Below are positions 1 through 7,868 of a stretch of 45,692 nucleotides of DNA, one piece after another. The stretch covers positions 1-45,692 of the forward strand of contig DASRVH010000073.1 in the NCBI GenBank assembly GCA_035655155.1, given 5' to 3'. The stretch is from Lentisalinibacter sp035655155 (lineage in GTDB: Bacteria > Pseudomonadota > Gammaproteobacteria > Steroidobacterales > Woeseiaceae). Numbering within the stretch: the first letter of the stretch is position 1; each line of letters starts with the position of its first letter. The notes under the pieces were generated by a model that saw nothing but the letters and a program-made list of their open reading frames with translations, had not been told where the DNA came from and did not search any database. The translations under genes and the position numbers were made by a program.

Positions 1-1393
1 CGACGCCGGCCACCGGCGCCTTCAGCGGCACGCCCGCGTCCATCAGGGCAAGGCTCGAGCCGCAGACCGAAGCCATGGAGCTGGAACCGTTGGACTCGGT
101 GATCTCGGAGACGACCCGGATCACGTAGGGGAACTCGTCCATGTTCGGCATGACGGCCTGGATGCCGCGCCGGGCCAGCTTGCCGTGGCCGATCTCGCGG
201 CGCTTGGGCCCGCCCATGAAGCCCGTCTCGCCGACGCAGTACGGCGGGAAGTTGTAATGGAGCATGAAGGGCTCCTTGTACTCGCCCTCCAGCGCGTCGA
301 TGATCTGCGCGTCACGGCCCGTGCCGAGCGTCGCGGTGACAATGGCCTGCGTCTCGCCGCGGGTGAACAGCGCCGACCCGTGGGTGCGGGGCAGCGTGCC
401 GACACGGACGCTGATCGGGCGCACCGTGCTGTGGTCGCGGCCGTCGATGCGCGGCTGACCGTCCAGCACCCGGTTGCGGACGATGGACTTCTCGAGCTTG
501 CCGAGAGCCGCGGACACCTCGTCGGCGCCGTAAGCGGGCTCCTCGCCGCCTGCCAGCTTCTCGCGGGCCTCGCTCTTCGTCTTGGCGACCGCCTCCTGAC
601 GCTCCTGCTTGTCGCTGATCTGGTAGGCCTCGGTGAGCGCGCCGCGGGCGATCTCCGCCACCTTTTCCTCGAGGGTGGCGTCCGTCTGCGGAGGCTGCCA
701 GTCCCAGGCCGGCTTGGCCGCCTGGCGCGCCAGTTCCTCGATCACCTCGATCGCCGCCTGCATCTTCTCGTGACCGAACATGACCGCGCCCAGCATGACG
801 TCCTCGGCGAGGACGTGCGCTTCGGACTCGACCATCAGCACGGCCTCGCTGGTGCCCGCCACCACGAGGTCCAGCTGGGAGTCTTCGAGCTGGCTGGCCG
901 TCGGGTTCAGCAGATACTCACCGTCCCGGTAGCCCACGCGGGCGGCGGCGATCGGACCCCGGAACGGCATGCCCGAGAGCGCCAGCGCCGCCGAGGCGCC
1001 GATCATGGCCGGGATGTCGGCGTCGATCTCGGGGTCCAGGGAGATCACCGTGGTGATCACCTGCACCTCGTTCATGAATCCTTTCGGGAACAGCGGCCGG
1101 ATGGGACGGTCGATCAGGCGCGACGTCAGCGTCTCCTTCTCGCTCGGCCGACCCTCGCGCTTGAAGAAGCCGCCGGGGATACGGCCCGCGGCGTAGGTCT
1201 TCTCCTGGTAGTTGACGGTGAGCGGGAAGAACGGGCGGCCCGGATCCGCTTCCTTGCGACCCACGGCCGTCGCGAGGACGACGGTGTCGCCCATGCTCAC
1301 CATAACGGCGCCGTCCGCCTGTCGGGCGACCTCGCCCGTCTCCAGCGTCACTTCATGATCGCCGTAATTGAAACTCTGCTTGATTACTGTCAC
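1..1393 (-). CDS. pnp: Polyribonucleotide nucleotidyltransferase (PNPase), 3' end cut by window
   Basis: PNPase is the phosphorolytic 3'-5' exoribonuclease of the RNA degradosome. About 464 codons are visible of roughly 700 expected; the reading frame runs off the left window edge, so the end of the second RNase PH core and the KH and S1 domains are not seen. The N-terminus reads VTVIKQSFNYGDHEVTLETG, the usual start of the first RNase PH core, and the last visible part has the second-core motif ITESNGSSSMASVCGSS. The start is GTG at 1393, with AAGGA about 8 bases upstream. It is the last gene of the metY-rimP-nusA-infB-rbfA-truB-rpsO-pnp operon and follows rpsO by 136 bases that hold a strong hairpin. 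No disruption is seen in the visible part. Confidence 0.97.
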   Translation of the reverse strand, partial: MTVIKQSFNYGDHEVTLETGEVARQADGAVMVSMGDTVVLATAVGRKEADPGRPFFPLTVNYQEKTYAAGRIPGGFFKREGRPSEKETLTSRLIDRPIRPLFPKGFMNEVQVITTVISLDPEIDADIPAMIGASAALALSGMPFRGPIAAARVGYRDGEYLLNPTASQLEDSQLDLVVAGTSEAVLMVESEAHVLAEDVMLGAVMFGHEKMQAAIEVIEELARQAAKPAWDWQPPQTDATLEEKVAEIARGALTEAYQISDKQERQEAVAKTKSEAREKLAGGEEPAYGADEVSAALGKLEKSIVRNRVLDGQPRIDGRDHSTVRPISVRVGTLPRTHGSALFTRGETQAIVTATLGTGRDAQIIDALEGEYKEPFMLHYNFPPYCVGETGFMGGPKRREIGHGKLARRGIQAVMPNMDEFPYVIRVVSEITESNGSSSMASVCGSSLALMDAGVPLKAPVAGV

Positions 1394-1422
1394 GCCTGAT
1401 CCTTCTGTCTGCTAATGCGAAA

Positions 1423-1470
1423 ACTGGATGCAGGTCCGGCGACCGCGGGGTCGGCGCACCTGCATCCAGT
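1423..1470 (-). promoter_or_regulatory. Long hairpin between rpsO and pnp (pnp leader / rpsO 3' end)
   Basis: Bases 1423-1435 (ACTGGATGCAGGT) pair perfectly with 1458-1470, and an inner 5-bp stem (1440-1444 with 1449-1453) closes a GCGG loop. In the transcript it lies 30 bases before the pnp GTG and is followed by only four U, so it is weak as a terminator. In Escherichia coli a long stem in the pnp leader is the RNase III and PNPase autoregulation site; position and shape fit that role here, which is inference. Confidence 0.6.
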
Positions 1471-1501
1471 CCATGTTCCGATTCTGCGCTGGGGTTGTTG
1501 G

Positions 1502-1529
1502 TCAGCAATTGCCGATCAGCAATTGCCGA
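1502..1529 (-). repeat. Perfect 14-bp tandem duplication at the rpsO stop codon
   Basis: TCAGCAATTGCCGA (plus strand) occurs at 1502-1515 and again at 1516-1529, with a partial third copy beginning at 1530. In the transcript this yields UGA codons at offsets 0, 14 and 28 from the rpsO stop, that is, in all three reading frames. Confidence 0.9.
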
Positions 1530-1799
1530 TCAGCGGCGCAGGCCGAGCCGCTTGATCAGGTCCTGATAGCGGTCCTGATCCTTCTTCTTGAGGTAGTCCA
1601 GCAATTTCCGACGCTTGTTGACCAGCATCAGGAGCCCCTTGCGGGAATGATGGTCGCGCTTGTGCTCGGAGAAATGCTCGGTGAGATCGGTGATGCGTGC
1701 GGACAGCAGCGCGACCTGGACCTCCGGTGACCCGGTGTCGGCGTCGCCGCGGCTATACTCCTTGAGGATGCTGCTCTTGCGTTCAGTCGAAAGTGGCAT
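1530..1799 (-). CDS. rpsO: 30S ribosomal protein S15
   Basis: S15 binds 16S rRNA early in assembly of the 30S platform and forms bridge contacts to the 50S subunit. The 89 residues match the normal length of the family, with the classic start MPLSTERKSSILKEY, the DTGSPEVQVALL motif near residue 21, the RDHHSRKGLL rRNA-contact region at about 48-57 and the KKKD/LIKRLGLRR end. The start is ATG at 1799 with GGAG about 11 bases upstream. It lies between truB and pnp as in Escherichia coli. A candidate promoter in the 92-base truB-rpsO gap suggests it can be transcribed independently of the upstream operon. Confidence 0.98.
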   Translation of the reverse strand: MPLSTERKSSILKEYSRGDADTGSPEVQVALLSARITDLTEHFSEHKRDHHSRKGLLMLVNKRRKLLDYLKKKDQDRYQDLIKRLGLRR

Positions 1800-1849
1800 T
1801 GTTCGAAAACTCCAGTCTCAGTGCTCTTTGCCCTTCTGTGCAGCCCGGC

Positions 1850-1879
1850 ATTGTAACTCGGGTCCGGGCCCGCTAACAA
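1850..1879 (-). promoter_or_regulatory. Candidate sigma-70 promoter for rpsO
   Basis: On the minus strand TTGTTA (1874-1879) and TACAAT (1850-1855) are separated by 18 bases, matching 4/6 and 5/6 of the -35 and -10 consensus. Transcription would start near 1843, leaving about 43 bases of leader before rpsO. Escherichia coli rpsO also has its own promoter after truB. The -35 box overlaps one copy of the 11-bp duplication described next. Confidence 0.5.
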
Positions 1880-1897
1880 TCTAAATACAATCTAAAT
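1876..1897 (-). repeat. Perfect 11-bp tandem duplication across the truB stop codon
   Basis: ACAATCTAAAT (plus strand) is present at 1876-1886 and 1887-1897. Read on the minus strand each copy is ATTTAGATTGT, so the truB stop UAG is duplicated. The downstream copy supplies part of the putative rpsO -35 box. Confidence 0.9.
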
Positions 1898-2830
1898 TTC
1901 GGCGGTTTTTCCGCCGTGCGTGAATACCCGCCGGGGCCGCACGGCGCCCGGGAACGGTATCTCGCCCACGCCGAGGAAGCGCCCGGCGCGGTCGTAGACC
2001 CGCAGAGGGCCCTCCCGCGCCGAGTAGTCTGCCGGCACCTGCTGCCCCTGCAGGAAGCGCTCGGCCGCGCCCAACTCCACCTCCGCCGCCGGCCAGTCCG
2101 CCAGCGCCGCGTCCACCGGCTGCAGATAACCGTCCAGCGACTCGGCAGAGGCCGCCTCCAGCGCGTCCAGCGTCACCATCGCGGCGCCCGGGAAAGGCCC
2201 GACGGCCACCCGCCGCAGGGCTCGCGTGTAGCCCACGGTGCCCGCCGCCGCCGCGATGTCCTCCACCAGCGTGCGGACGTAGGTGCCTTTCGAGCAGCGC
2301 ACCCGGAAGACGAGTTCATCGCTCTCCCGCGCAATCAGCTGCAGCGAGCGAATGCGCACGCGGCGCGGCGCCCGCTCCACTTCCAGACCCTCGCGGGCCA
2401 GTTCGTACAGGCGCCGGCCGCCCTGCTTCAATGCCGAATACATCGGCGGTACCTGCTCGATCTCGCCGGTGAAGCGCTCGAACAGCGCCTGCCAGTCCGC
2501 ACCGTCCAGGTCCGGCAGCTCCGCCGTCTCGACCACCCGGCCCTCGGAATCGCCGGTATCGCGGCGCTCGCCGAGGCATGCCCGGACGAGATATTCCTTC
2601 TCGGCGTCCAGCAGCCAGGCGCTGATCTTGGTGGCCTCGCCGAAACACAACGGCAGCAGGCCCGTGGCCGCGGGGTCGAGGCTGCCCGTATGGCCCGCCT
2701 TGCGCGCCCGGAATATCCCGCGCACCCGCTGCAGGGCCTGGTTCGAGCTCAGCCCCTCCGGCTTGTCCAGCAGAACGATGCCGTGCACGTCACGGCGGGC
2801 CGGACGGCGGCGCTGGGCGGGGGCGCCCAT
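1892..2830 (-). CDS. truB: tRNA pseudouridine(55) synthase TruB
   Basis: TruB converts U55 in the T-loop of nearly all tRNAs to pseudouridine and also acts as a tRNA chaperone. The 312-residue product has the family signature GIVLLDKPEGLSSNQALQ at about 17-34 and the catalytic-site motif KAGHTGSLDPAATGLLP at about 44-60, with D52 as the predicted nucleophile. YSALKQGGRRLYELAREG and RCSKGTYVRTLVEDI follow, and a C-terminal PUA-like extension is present. The ATG at 2830 lies one base after the rbfA stop and has GGAGGAG just upstream inside rbfA, so the two are likely translationally coupled. The UAG stop falls in an 11-bp tandem duplication. Confidence 0.97.
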   Translation of the reverse strand: MGAPAQRRRPARRDVHGIVLLDKPEGLSSNQALQRVRGIFRARKAGHTGSLDPAATGLLPLCFGEATKISAWLLDAEKEYLVRACLGERRDTGDSEGRVVETAELPDLDGADWQALFERFTGEIEQVPPMYSALKQGGRRLYELAREGLEVERAPRRVRIRSLQLIARESDELVFRVRCSKGTYVRTLVEDIAAAAGTVGYTRALRRVAVGPFPGAAMVTLDALEAASAESLDGYLQPVDAALADWPAAEVELGAAERFLQGQQVPADYSAREGPLRVYDRAGRFLGVGEIPFPGAVRPRRVFTHGGKTAEI

Positions 2831-2831
2831 C

Positions 2832-3197
2832 TCACTCCTCCGACTGCCGACCGCCGCCGGCGCGATCGATGAGGTCGGTCAGCGCGAGCCCTCGCTCGGC
2901 GCTGTCGTCGTGTTCGAAGCGCAGCTCCGGGACGTGGCGCACGGACAGCTCCTTGCCGAGACGGCTGCGCAGGAATCCCGCGGCACGGCGCAGCCCGTCC
3001 GCGGCCGCGTCCACGTCCGCCGCCGGATCCAGCACGCTGAACCAGACCCTGGCCACCGACAGGTCGCGGGACAGCTCGACGTCGCTGACCGAGACTTTCG
3101 CCAGCGCGGGGTCCTTGCTCTCAAAGCGCAGCAACTCGTTCAGCACACGCATGATCTGACCGCCGAGCCTGCGGCTCCTGGGGTATTCACGTGGCAT
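2832..3197 (-). CDS. rbfA: Ribosome-binding factor A
   Basis: RbfA is a small KH-type protein that binds the immature 30S subunit near the 5' end of 16S rRNA and is needed for late maturation and growth in the cold. The 121-residue product begins MPREYPRSRRLGGQIMRVL, the standard RbfA start, and continues with KDPALAKVSVSDVELSRDLSVA, then RSRLGKELSVRHVPELRFEHDDS. I chose ATG at 3197, 15 bases after the infB stop; an upstream in-frame extension would overlap infB and lacks homology. No good Shine-Dalgarno is visible, so translation may depend on coupling to infB termination. Confidence 0.95.
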   Translation of the reverse strand: MPREYPRSRRLGGQIMRVLNELLRFESKDPALAKVSVSDVELSRDLSVARVWFSVLDPAADVDAAADGLRRAAGFLRSRLGKELSVRHVPELRFEHDDSAERGLALTDLIDRAGGGRQSEE

Positions 3198-3211
3198 GGC
3201 GGCGCGGGCGG

Positions 3212-5725
3212 TCAGTCGAGCGAACGGGCCACCTCGACCCGCTCGTAGCACTCGATCTGGTCGCCGGGCTTGACGTCGTTGTAGTTGCGAACGCCGATGC
3301 CGCATTCGGTGCCGGCGCGCACCTCGTTGACGTCGTCCTTGTAGCGGCGCAGCGATTCCAGCTCGCCCTCGTAGATCACCACGTTGTCACGCAGCACGCG
3401 GATCGGGTTCGAGCGCTTAACGTAGCCGTCCACCACCATGCAGCCGGCCACCTGGCCGAACTTCGGCGAGCGGAACACCTCGCGCACCTCGGCCAGCCCT
3501 ACGATCTGCTCGCGGATCTCCGGCGACAGCATGCCGGTGATGGCCGCCTTCACGTCGTCGATGGCCTCGTAGATGATGCTGTAGTAGCGCACATCCACGC
3601 CGGTTTCCTTGATCGCGCTGCGCGCCGCGCTGTCCGCGCGCACGTTGAATCCGATCACGATGGCGTTCGACGCCGAAGCGAGGTTGATATCGGACTCGGT
3701 GATGCCGCCGACGCCGGAGGCGATCACGTCCACCTTCACCTCGTCGCCGGAGAGCTTGGTCAGCGCATCCCGCAACGCCTCGGCACTGCCGTGCACGTCG
3801 GCCTTGATCAGCAGCTGCACGCTGGTGGTCTGCCCCTCGGACATCTGCGAGAAGACGTCTTCCAGCTTGGCCGCCTGCTGCTGGGCCAGTTTCACGTCGC
3901 GGGACTTGCCCTGACGGAACTCCGCGACCTCGCGGGCCTTGCGATCGTCCTTGACGACCAGCATCTCGTCGCCCGAATTCGGCGTACCGGACAGGCCGAG
4001 CACGACGACCGGCGTCGACGGGCCGGCGCTGTTCACCGGCTCCTGGTTTTCGTTGAACATGGCCCGCACGCGCCCGTATTCCTCGCCGGCCAGGATGGCA
4101 TCACCCGCTTTCAGCGTGCCGCTCTGCACCAGCACCGTCGCGACCGCGCCACGGCCCGTCTCCAGGCTGGACTCGACTACCACGCCCTTCGCCGGACCCT
4201 CGGCCACGGCCTTCAGGTCCATGAGTTCGGCCTGCAGGGAGAGCGCCTCCAGCAGGTCGTCGACGCCCTCGCCCGTCTGGGCGGAGACGTTGACGAACAG
4301 CGTGTCGCCGCCCCACTGCTCGGGGATCACCTCGTGCTGGGACAGCTCGTTACGCACCCGGTCCGGATCCGCTTCCTCGCGGTCGATCTTGTTCACCGCG
4401 ACGACAATCGGCACCCCGGCCGCCTTGGCGTGCTGCACCGCCTCGATGGTCTGCGGCATGACGCCGTCGTCCGCGGCGACCACCAGGATGACCACGTCGG
4501 TCACCTGCGCGCCGCGGGCCCGCATGGCCGTGAAGGCGGCGTGGCCCGGCGTATCCAGGAACGTCACGCTGCCCTTCTCGGTGGGCACCTGATAGGCGCC
4601 GATGTGCTGGGTGATGCCGCCGGCCTCGCCCGCCGCCACCTTGGTGCGGCGGATGTAGTCCAGCAGCGAGGTCTTGCCGTGGTCGACGTGGCCCATGATG
4701 GTCACCACCGGCGAGCGCGAGACCTTCTCGCCCTCCACCTCGACGTCGGCGAGCACGTCCTCGTCGACGGAACTCTCGGCCAGCGGCTTCGCCGTATGGC
4801 CCATCTCCTCGACGACGAGCACGGCGGTGTCCTGGTCGATGACCTGGTTGATCGTAACCATGGCGCCCATGCCCATGAGCACCTTGATGACCTCCGGCGC
4901 CTTGACCGCCATGCGCTGGGCGAGCTCCGCGACCGTGATGGTCTCCGGGATCTCCACTTCGCGCACGACCGGGGCCGTGGGCCGCTCGAAGCCGTGCTGG
5001 GAATCCACGCTGACGGACACCGGGCGCCGGCGCTGGGGCCGCTTGCGTTTGCGCCGGCCGCTCTTGTCTCCGGCTACGTGCAGTTCCTTGCGGCCGTAGC
5101 GGGTGCTCTGGTCCTTCTTCGATTCTTTCTCGCGGCGTTCCTTGGCGGCGGCTTCCTTGCGTTCCTGCTCGGCGCGCTCGGCCGCCTGCAGGGCTGCGGC
5201 GGCTTCGGTCTCGGCCTTCTCGCGAGCCTCGCGCTCCTGCTCTTCCTTCTCGTGCTGCTCGGCCCGGGCAGCCTCGGCCTCCTGCTCGCGCAGCTTCTCC
5301 TGGCGCTCCGCCTCGATGCGCTCCTGCTCCAGGCGTGCCGCCTCCTCGCGCTCCTGTTCGTCGCGGCGCTGGCGGTCCAGCTCTTCCTGCTGGGCCTTGG
5401 CCTGCTGTTCCAGCACGTCGCGCTTCACGTAGGTGCGCTTGCGGCGCACTTCCACGTTGACCGTGCGGGAACGGCCCTGGGCCCCGGAGAGGCGCAATTC
5501 CGACTGGGACTTGCGCTTCAGCGTGATCTTCTTCGGACCGGCCCCACTGCTCTCGTCGCGCCCGTGGGAACGACGCAGGTGCGAGAGCAGCTCGAGCTTC
5601 GCATCCTCGCTGATCGTATCGTCCTGGCCGCTGACCTTGATGCCCGCTTCGTCCAGCTGAGAGATCAGCTTGTCGACCGGTACCTTCAGTACCTCTGCGA
5701 ACTGTGCGACAGTGACTTCAGCCAT
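3212..5725 (-). CDS. infB: Translation initiation factor IF-2
   Basis: IF-2 is the GTPase that recruits fMet-tRNA to the 30S subunit and drives subunit joining. The 837-residue product has the N-terminal IF2_N helix-turn domain (about 1-50), a highly charged Glu/Arg/Gln-rich helical linker (about 103-205), a second IF2_N repeat (about 256-306), and the GTPase domain. There G1 GHVDHGKT is at 345-352, G2 GGITQHIG near 369, G3 DTPGH at 391-395, G4 NKID at 445-448 and G5 SAQTG at 481-485. The C-terminal domains that bind fMet-tRNA follow. The ATG at 5725 has AGGAG about 9 bases upstream. The charged linker varies between species. It sits 18 bases after nusA in the conserved operon. Confidence 0.98.
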   Translation of the reverse strand: MAEVTVAQFAEVLKVPVDKLISQLDEAGIKVSGQDDTISEDAKLELLSHLRRSHGRDESSGAGPKKITLKRKSQSELRLSGAQGRSRTVNVEVRRKRTYVKRDVLEQQAKAQQEELDRQRRDEQEREEAARLEQERIEAERQEKLREQEAEAARAEQHEKEEQEREAREKAETEAAAALQAAERAEQERKEAAAKERREKESKKDQSTRYGRKELHVAGDKSGRRKRKRPQRRRPVSVSVDSQHGFERPTAPVVREVEIPETITVAELAQRMAVKAPEVIKVLMGMGAMVTINQVIDQDTAVLVVEEMGHTAKPLAESSVDEDVLADVEVEGEKVSRSPVVTIMGHVDHGKTSLLDYIRRTKVAAGEAGGITQHIGAYQVPTEKGSVTFLDTPGHAAFTAMRARGAQVTDVVILVVAADDGVMPQTIEAVQHAKAAGVPIVVAVNKIDREEADPDRVRNELSQHEVIPEQWGGDTLFVNVSAQTGEGVDDLLEALSLQAELMDLKAVAEGPAKGVVVESSLETGRGAVATVLVQSGTLKAGDAILAGEEYGRVRAMFNENQEPVNSAGPSTPVVVLGLSGTPNSGDEMLVVKDDRKAREVAEFRQGKSRDVKLAQQQAAKLEDVFSQMSEGQTTSVQLLIKADVHGSAEALRDALTKLSGDEVKVDVIASGVGGITESDINLASASNAIVIGFNVRADSAARSAIKETGVDVRYYSIIYEAIDDVKAAITGMLSPEIREQIVGLAEVREVFRSPKFGQVAGCMVVDGYVKRSNPIRVLRDNVVIYEGELESLRRYKDDVNEVRAGTECGIGVRNYNDVKPGDQIECYERVEVARSLD

Positions 5726-5743
5726 ACCTAAAACTCCTGTTAA

Positions 5744-7264
5744 TCAGGCCCGCTCCTGCTGCTGCTCTTCTTCCTGCTCGAACCAGTGCGCGCGCGCCGC
5801 CATGATCAGCGCAGCGGCCTGCTCCTGGTCCATCTCTTCCTGGATATCCAGCAGATCGTCCACCGACTGCTCCGCCAGGTCTTCCCGCGTCACCACGCCC
5901 TCGCTGGCCAGCAGGTAGGCGAGTTCGCGGGTCATGCCGTCCAGCGCCAGCAGATCCTCGGCGGGCTCCGCCTCGTCGATCTTCTCCTCGCTGGCGATCG
6001 CCTGGGTCAGCAGGACGTCGCGGGCGCGGTTGCGCAGCTCGTCCACGATGTCCTCGTCGAACTCCTCGATCTCGGCCAGCTCGGCCGCGGGCACGTAGGC
6101 CACTTCCTCCACCGTGGAGAAGCCTTCCTGCACCAGGATCATGGCCACCTCCTCGTCGACGTCGAGGCCCTTCATGAACATCTCGGTCAGCTCGCGCATC
6201 TCCGATTCGCTCTTCTCCTCGGCGTCGGCGGCGGTCATGACGTTCAGCTCCCAGCCGGTCAGCTCGCTCGCCAGGCGGATGTTCTGGCCGCCGCGGCCGA
6301 TGGCCTGGGACAGCTTGTCCTCTTCCACCGCGATATCCATGCTGTGGGCCTCCTCGTCCATGACGATGGAGACCACGTCCGCCGGCGACATGGCGTTGAC
6401 GACGAACTGCGCCGGATTGTCGTCCCAGAGGATGATGTCGACACGCTCGCCGGCCAGCTCGTTGGACACGGCCTGCACCCGGGAGCCGCGCATGCCGACG
6501 CAGGCGCCCACCGGGTCGATGCGCCGGTCGTTGCTCTTGACCGCGATCTTCGCCCGCAGGCCCGGGTCCCGGGCGGCGGCGACGATATCGATCAGGCCCT
6601 GCCCCACCTCGGGGACCTCCAGGCGGAACAGGTCGATCAGGAACTCCGGCGAGGTGCGGGTCATGAACAGCTGCGGGCCCCTGATCTCCGACCGGACCTC
6701 CACCAGGCGCGCCTTGATGCGGTCCTGGGGACGCACCGGCTCGCGCGGGATCATGTTCTCGCGCGGCACGAAACCCTCGGCATTGCCGCCCAGGTCGATG
6801 TAGACGCCGTTACGGTCCACCCGCTTCACCAGGCCGCTCAGCAGTTCGCCGACCCGGTCCTGGAATTCCTCGACCACCTGCTCACGCTCGGCCTCGCGCA
6901 CCTTCTGCACGATCACCTGCTTGGCGGTCTGGGCGGCGATGCGGCCGAACTCCACGGACTCCATCGGCACCTCGACGTAGCCGCCGGGCTCGGCGTCGGG
7001 GTCTATCTCGACGGCGTCGATCATCCTCAGCTCCCGGTCCGGGAACTCGAGTTCGGTGGAATCGTCCTCGAAAACCAGCCAGCGGCGGAAGGTATCGTAG
7101 TCGCCGGTCTGGCGGTCGATGGCCACGCGCACGTCGATATCCTCGCCGTGGCGCTTGCGCGTGGCGGACGCCAGCGCCGCCTCGATCGCCTCGAAGATAA
7201 TCTCCTTGTCCACGCCCTTCTCGTTAGAGACGGCGTCGACCACCATCAGAATTTCCTTGCTCAT
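5744..7264 (-). CDS. nusA: Transcription termination/antitermination factor NusA
   Basis: NusA binds RNA polymerase near the RNA exit channel and modulates pausing, termination and antitermination. The 506-residue product has the N-terminal RNAP-binding domain (about 1-125), an S1 domain (about 135-200), two KH domains and two C-terminal acidic helix-hairpin-helix repeats (about 365-500), so it is the long proteobacterial form. KH1 contains DPVGACVGMRGSRVQAV at about 250-266, and KH2 contains AIGRGGQNIRLASELTGW at about 321-338. The start MSKEILMVVDAVSNEKGV at 7264 is the family start; GGAGA lies upstream. A longer upstream in-frame extension overlaps rimP and has no family similarity. Confidence 0.97.
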   Translation of the reverse strand: MSKEILMVVDAVSNEKGVDKEIIFEAIEAALASATRKRHGEDIDVRVAIDRQTGDYDTFRRWLVFEDDSTELEFPDRELRMIDAVEIDPDAEPGGYVEVPMESVEFGRIAAQTAKQVIVQKVREAEREQVVEEFQDRVGELLSGLVKRVDRNGVYIDLGGNAEGFVPRENMIPREPVRPQDRIKARLVEVRSEIRGPQLFMTRTSPEFLIDLFRLEVPEVGQGLIDIVAAARDPGLRAKIAVKSNDRRIDPVGACVGMRGSRVQAVSNELAGERVDIILWDDNPAQFVVNAMSPADVVSIVMDEEAHSMDIAVEEDKLSQAIGRGGQNIRLASELTGWELNVMTAADAEEKSESEMRELTEMFMKGLDVDEEVAMILVQEGFSTVEEVAYVPAAELAEIEEFDEDIVDELRNRARDVLLTQAIASEEKIDEAEPAEDLLALDGMTRELAYLLASEGVVTREDLAEQSVDDLLDIQEEMDQEQAAALIMAARAHWFEQEEEQQQERA

Positions 7265-7298
7265 ACCTGTCGTCTCTCCGCCCAGCCCGATATGGTGG

Positions 7299-7748
7299 CT
7301 AAAGCTCGGGAACCAACCTCGCCTTGTCGATGTCGGCGATGCGCAGCCGATAGAGTTCGCCGTCCACACGCATCGCCACGTAACCCTCTTCCACGCCTTC
7401 CAGCGTGCCGCGGAACCGCCGCCGGCCTTCCAGCGGGGCTCTCAGCGCGACCTTCGCCTCGCTGCCGATGAAACGCTCGAAGTGCTCGGGACGCTTCAGC
7501 GGCCGGTCCAGACCGGGCGAGGACACCTCCAGCACGTACTCGCCGGGGATCGGGTCCTCCACGTCCAGTACGCCGCTCACCTGGTGGCTCACCCGCTCGC
7601 AATCCTCGAGGTTCACGCCTTCGGGCTTGTCGATATAGAGCCGCAGCAGTCCCTTGCCTCCGCCGATGCGGGCCTCCAGGTCCACGAGCTCGTAGCCCAT
7701 GGTCGCCAGCGTCGGCTCCAGCAGCTGCCTGATCTCTTCCTCTGTCAC
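7299..7748 (-). CDS. rimP: Ribosome maturation factor RimP
   Basis: RimP is required for assembly of the 3' domain of the 30S subunit. The 149-residue product has the family order: N-terminal alpha/beta domain with LEPTLATMGYELVDLEARIG, the motif LLRLYIDKPEGVNLEDCERVS, then DPIPGEYVLEVSSPGLDRPL and a C-terminal SH3-like beta domain. The predicted start is GTG at 7748 (VTEEEIRQLLEP); no ATG is available before the conserved region except far upstream inside the tRNA. The GTG lies in the downstream copy of a 14-bp tandem duplication. The upstream copy encodes an out-of-frame five-codon ORF ending in a GTGA overlap with this start. The spacing from GAGGA to GTG is short. Confidence 0.94.
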   Translation of the reverse strand: MTEEEIRQLLEPTLATMGYELVDLEARIGGGKGLLRLYIDKPEGVNLEDCERVSHQVSGVLDVEDPIPGEYVLEVSSPGLDRPLKRPEHFERFIGSEAKVALRAPLEGRRRFRGTLEGVEEGYVAMRVDGELYRLRIADIDKARLVPEL

Positions 7749-7762
7749 TCTTCCTCTGTCAC
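7735..7762 (-). repeat. Perfect 14-bp tandem duplication containing the rimP start
   Basis: TCTTCCTCTGTCAC (plus strand) occurs at 7735-7748 and 7749-7762. On the minus strand each copy is GTGACAGAGGAAGA. The upstream GTG opens GTG-ACA-GAG-GAA-GAG-TGA (7762 to 7745), whose stop overlaps the rimP GTG by four bases. The AGGAAG of the upstream copy is the only Shine-Dalgarno-like sequence for rimP. Confidence 0.92.
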
Positions 7763-7784
7763 GGGCCCGTGTCTGGGACCCCAA

Positions 7785-7810
7785 CAAAAAATGGGCCCCA
7801 GGGCCCATTT
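7785..7810 (-). terminator. Intrinsic terminator 2 between metY and rimP
   Basis: AAATGGGCC (7789-7797) pairs with 7802-7810 around a 4-base loop, and on the minus strand the stem runs into TTTTTT. It is a textbook intrinsic terminator 37 bases before the rimP start, so rimP and downstream genes would need readthrough or a promoter not seen. Confidence 0.8.
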
Positions 7811-7868
7811 CGTTCCTGCTCCTGCCCCGGCCTGCCGGCCCTGGCTCCGGCAGACCTTTCCGGGCAAA

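Noticed and set aside
3191..5731. Very long open frame on the plus strand opposite infB, with a hydrophobic Leu/Phe-rich middle
   Set aside because: It mirrors the Glu/Arg/Lys-rich codons of IF-2 read in antisense at high GC; IF-2 is unmistakable on the other strand and the antisense product has no domain logic.
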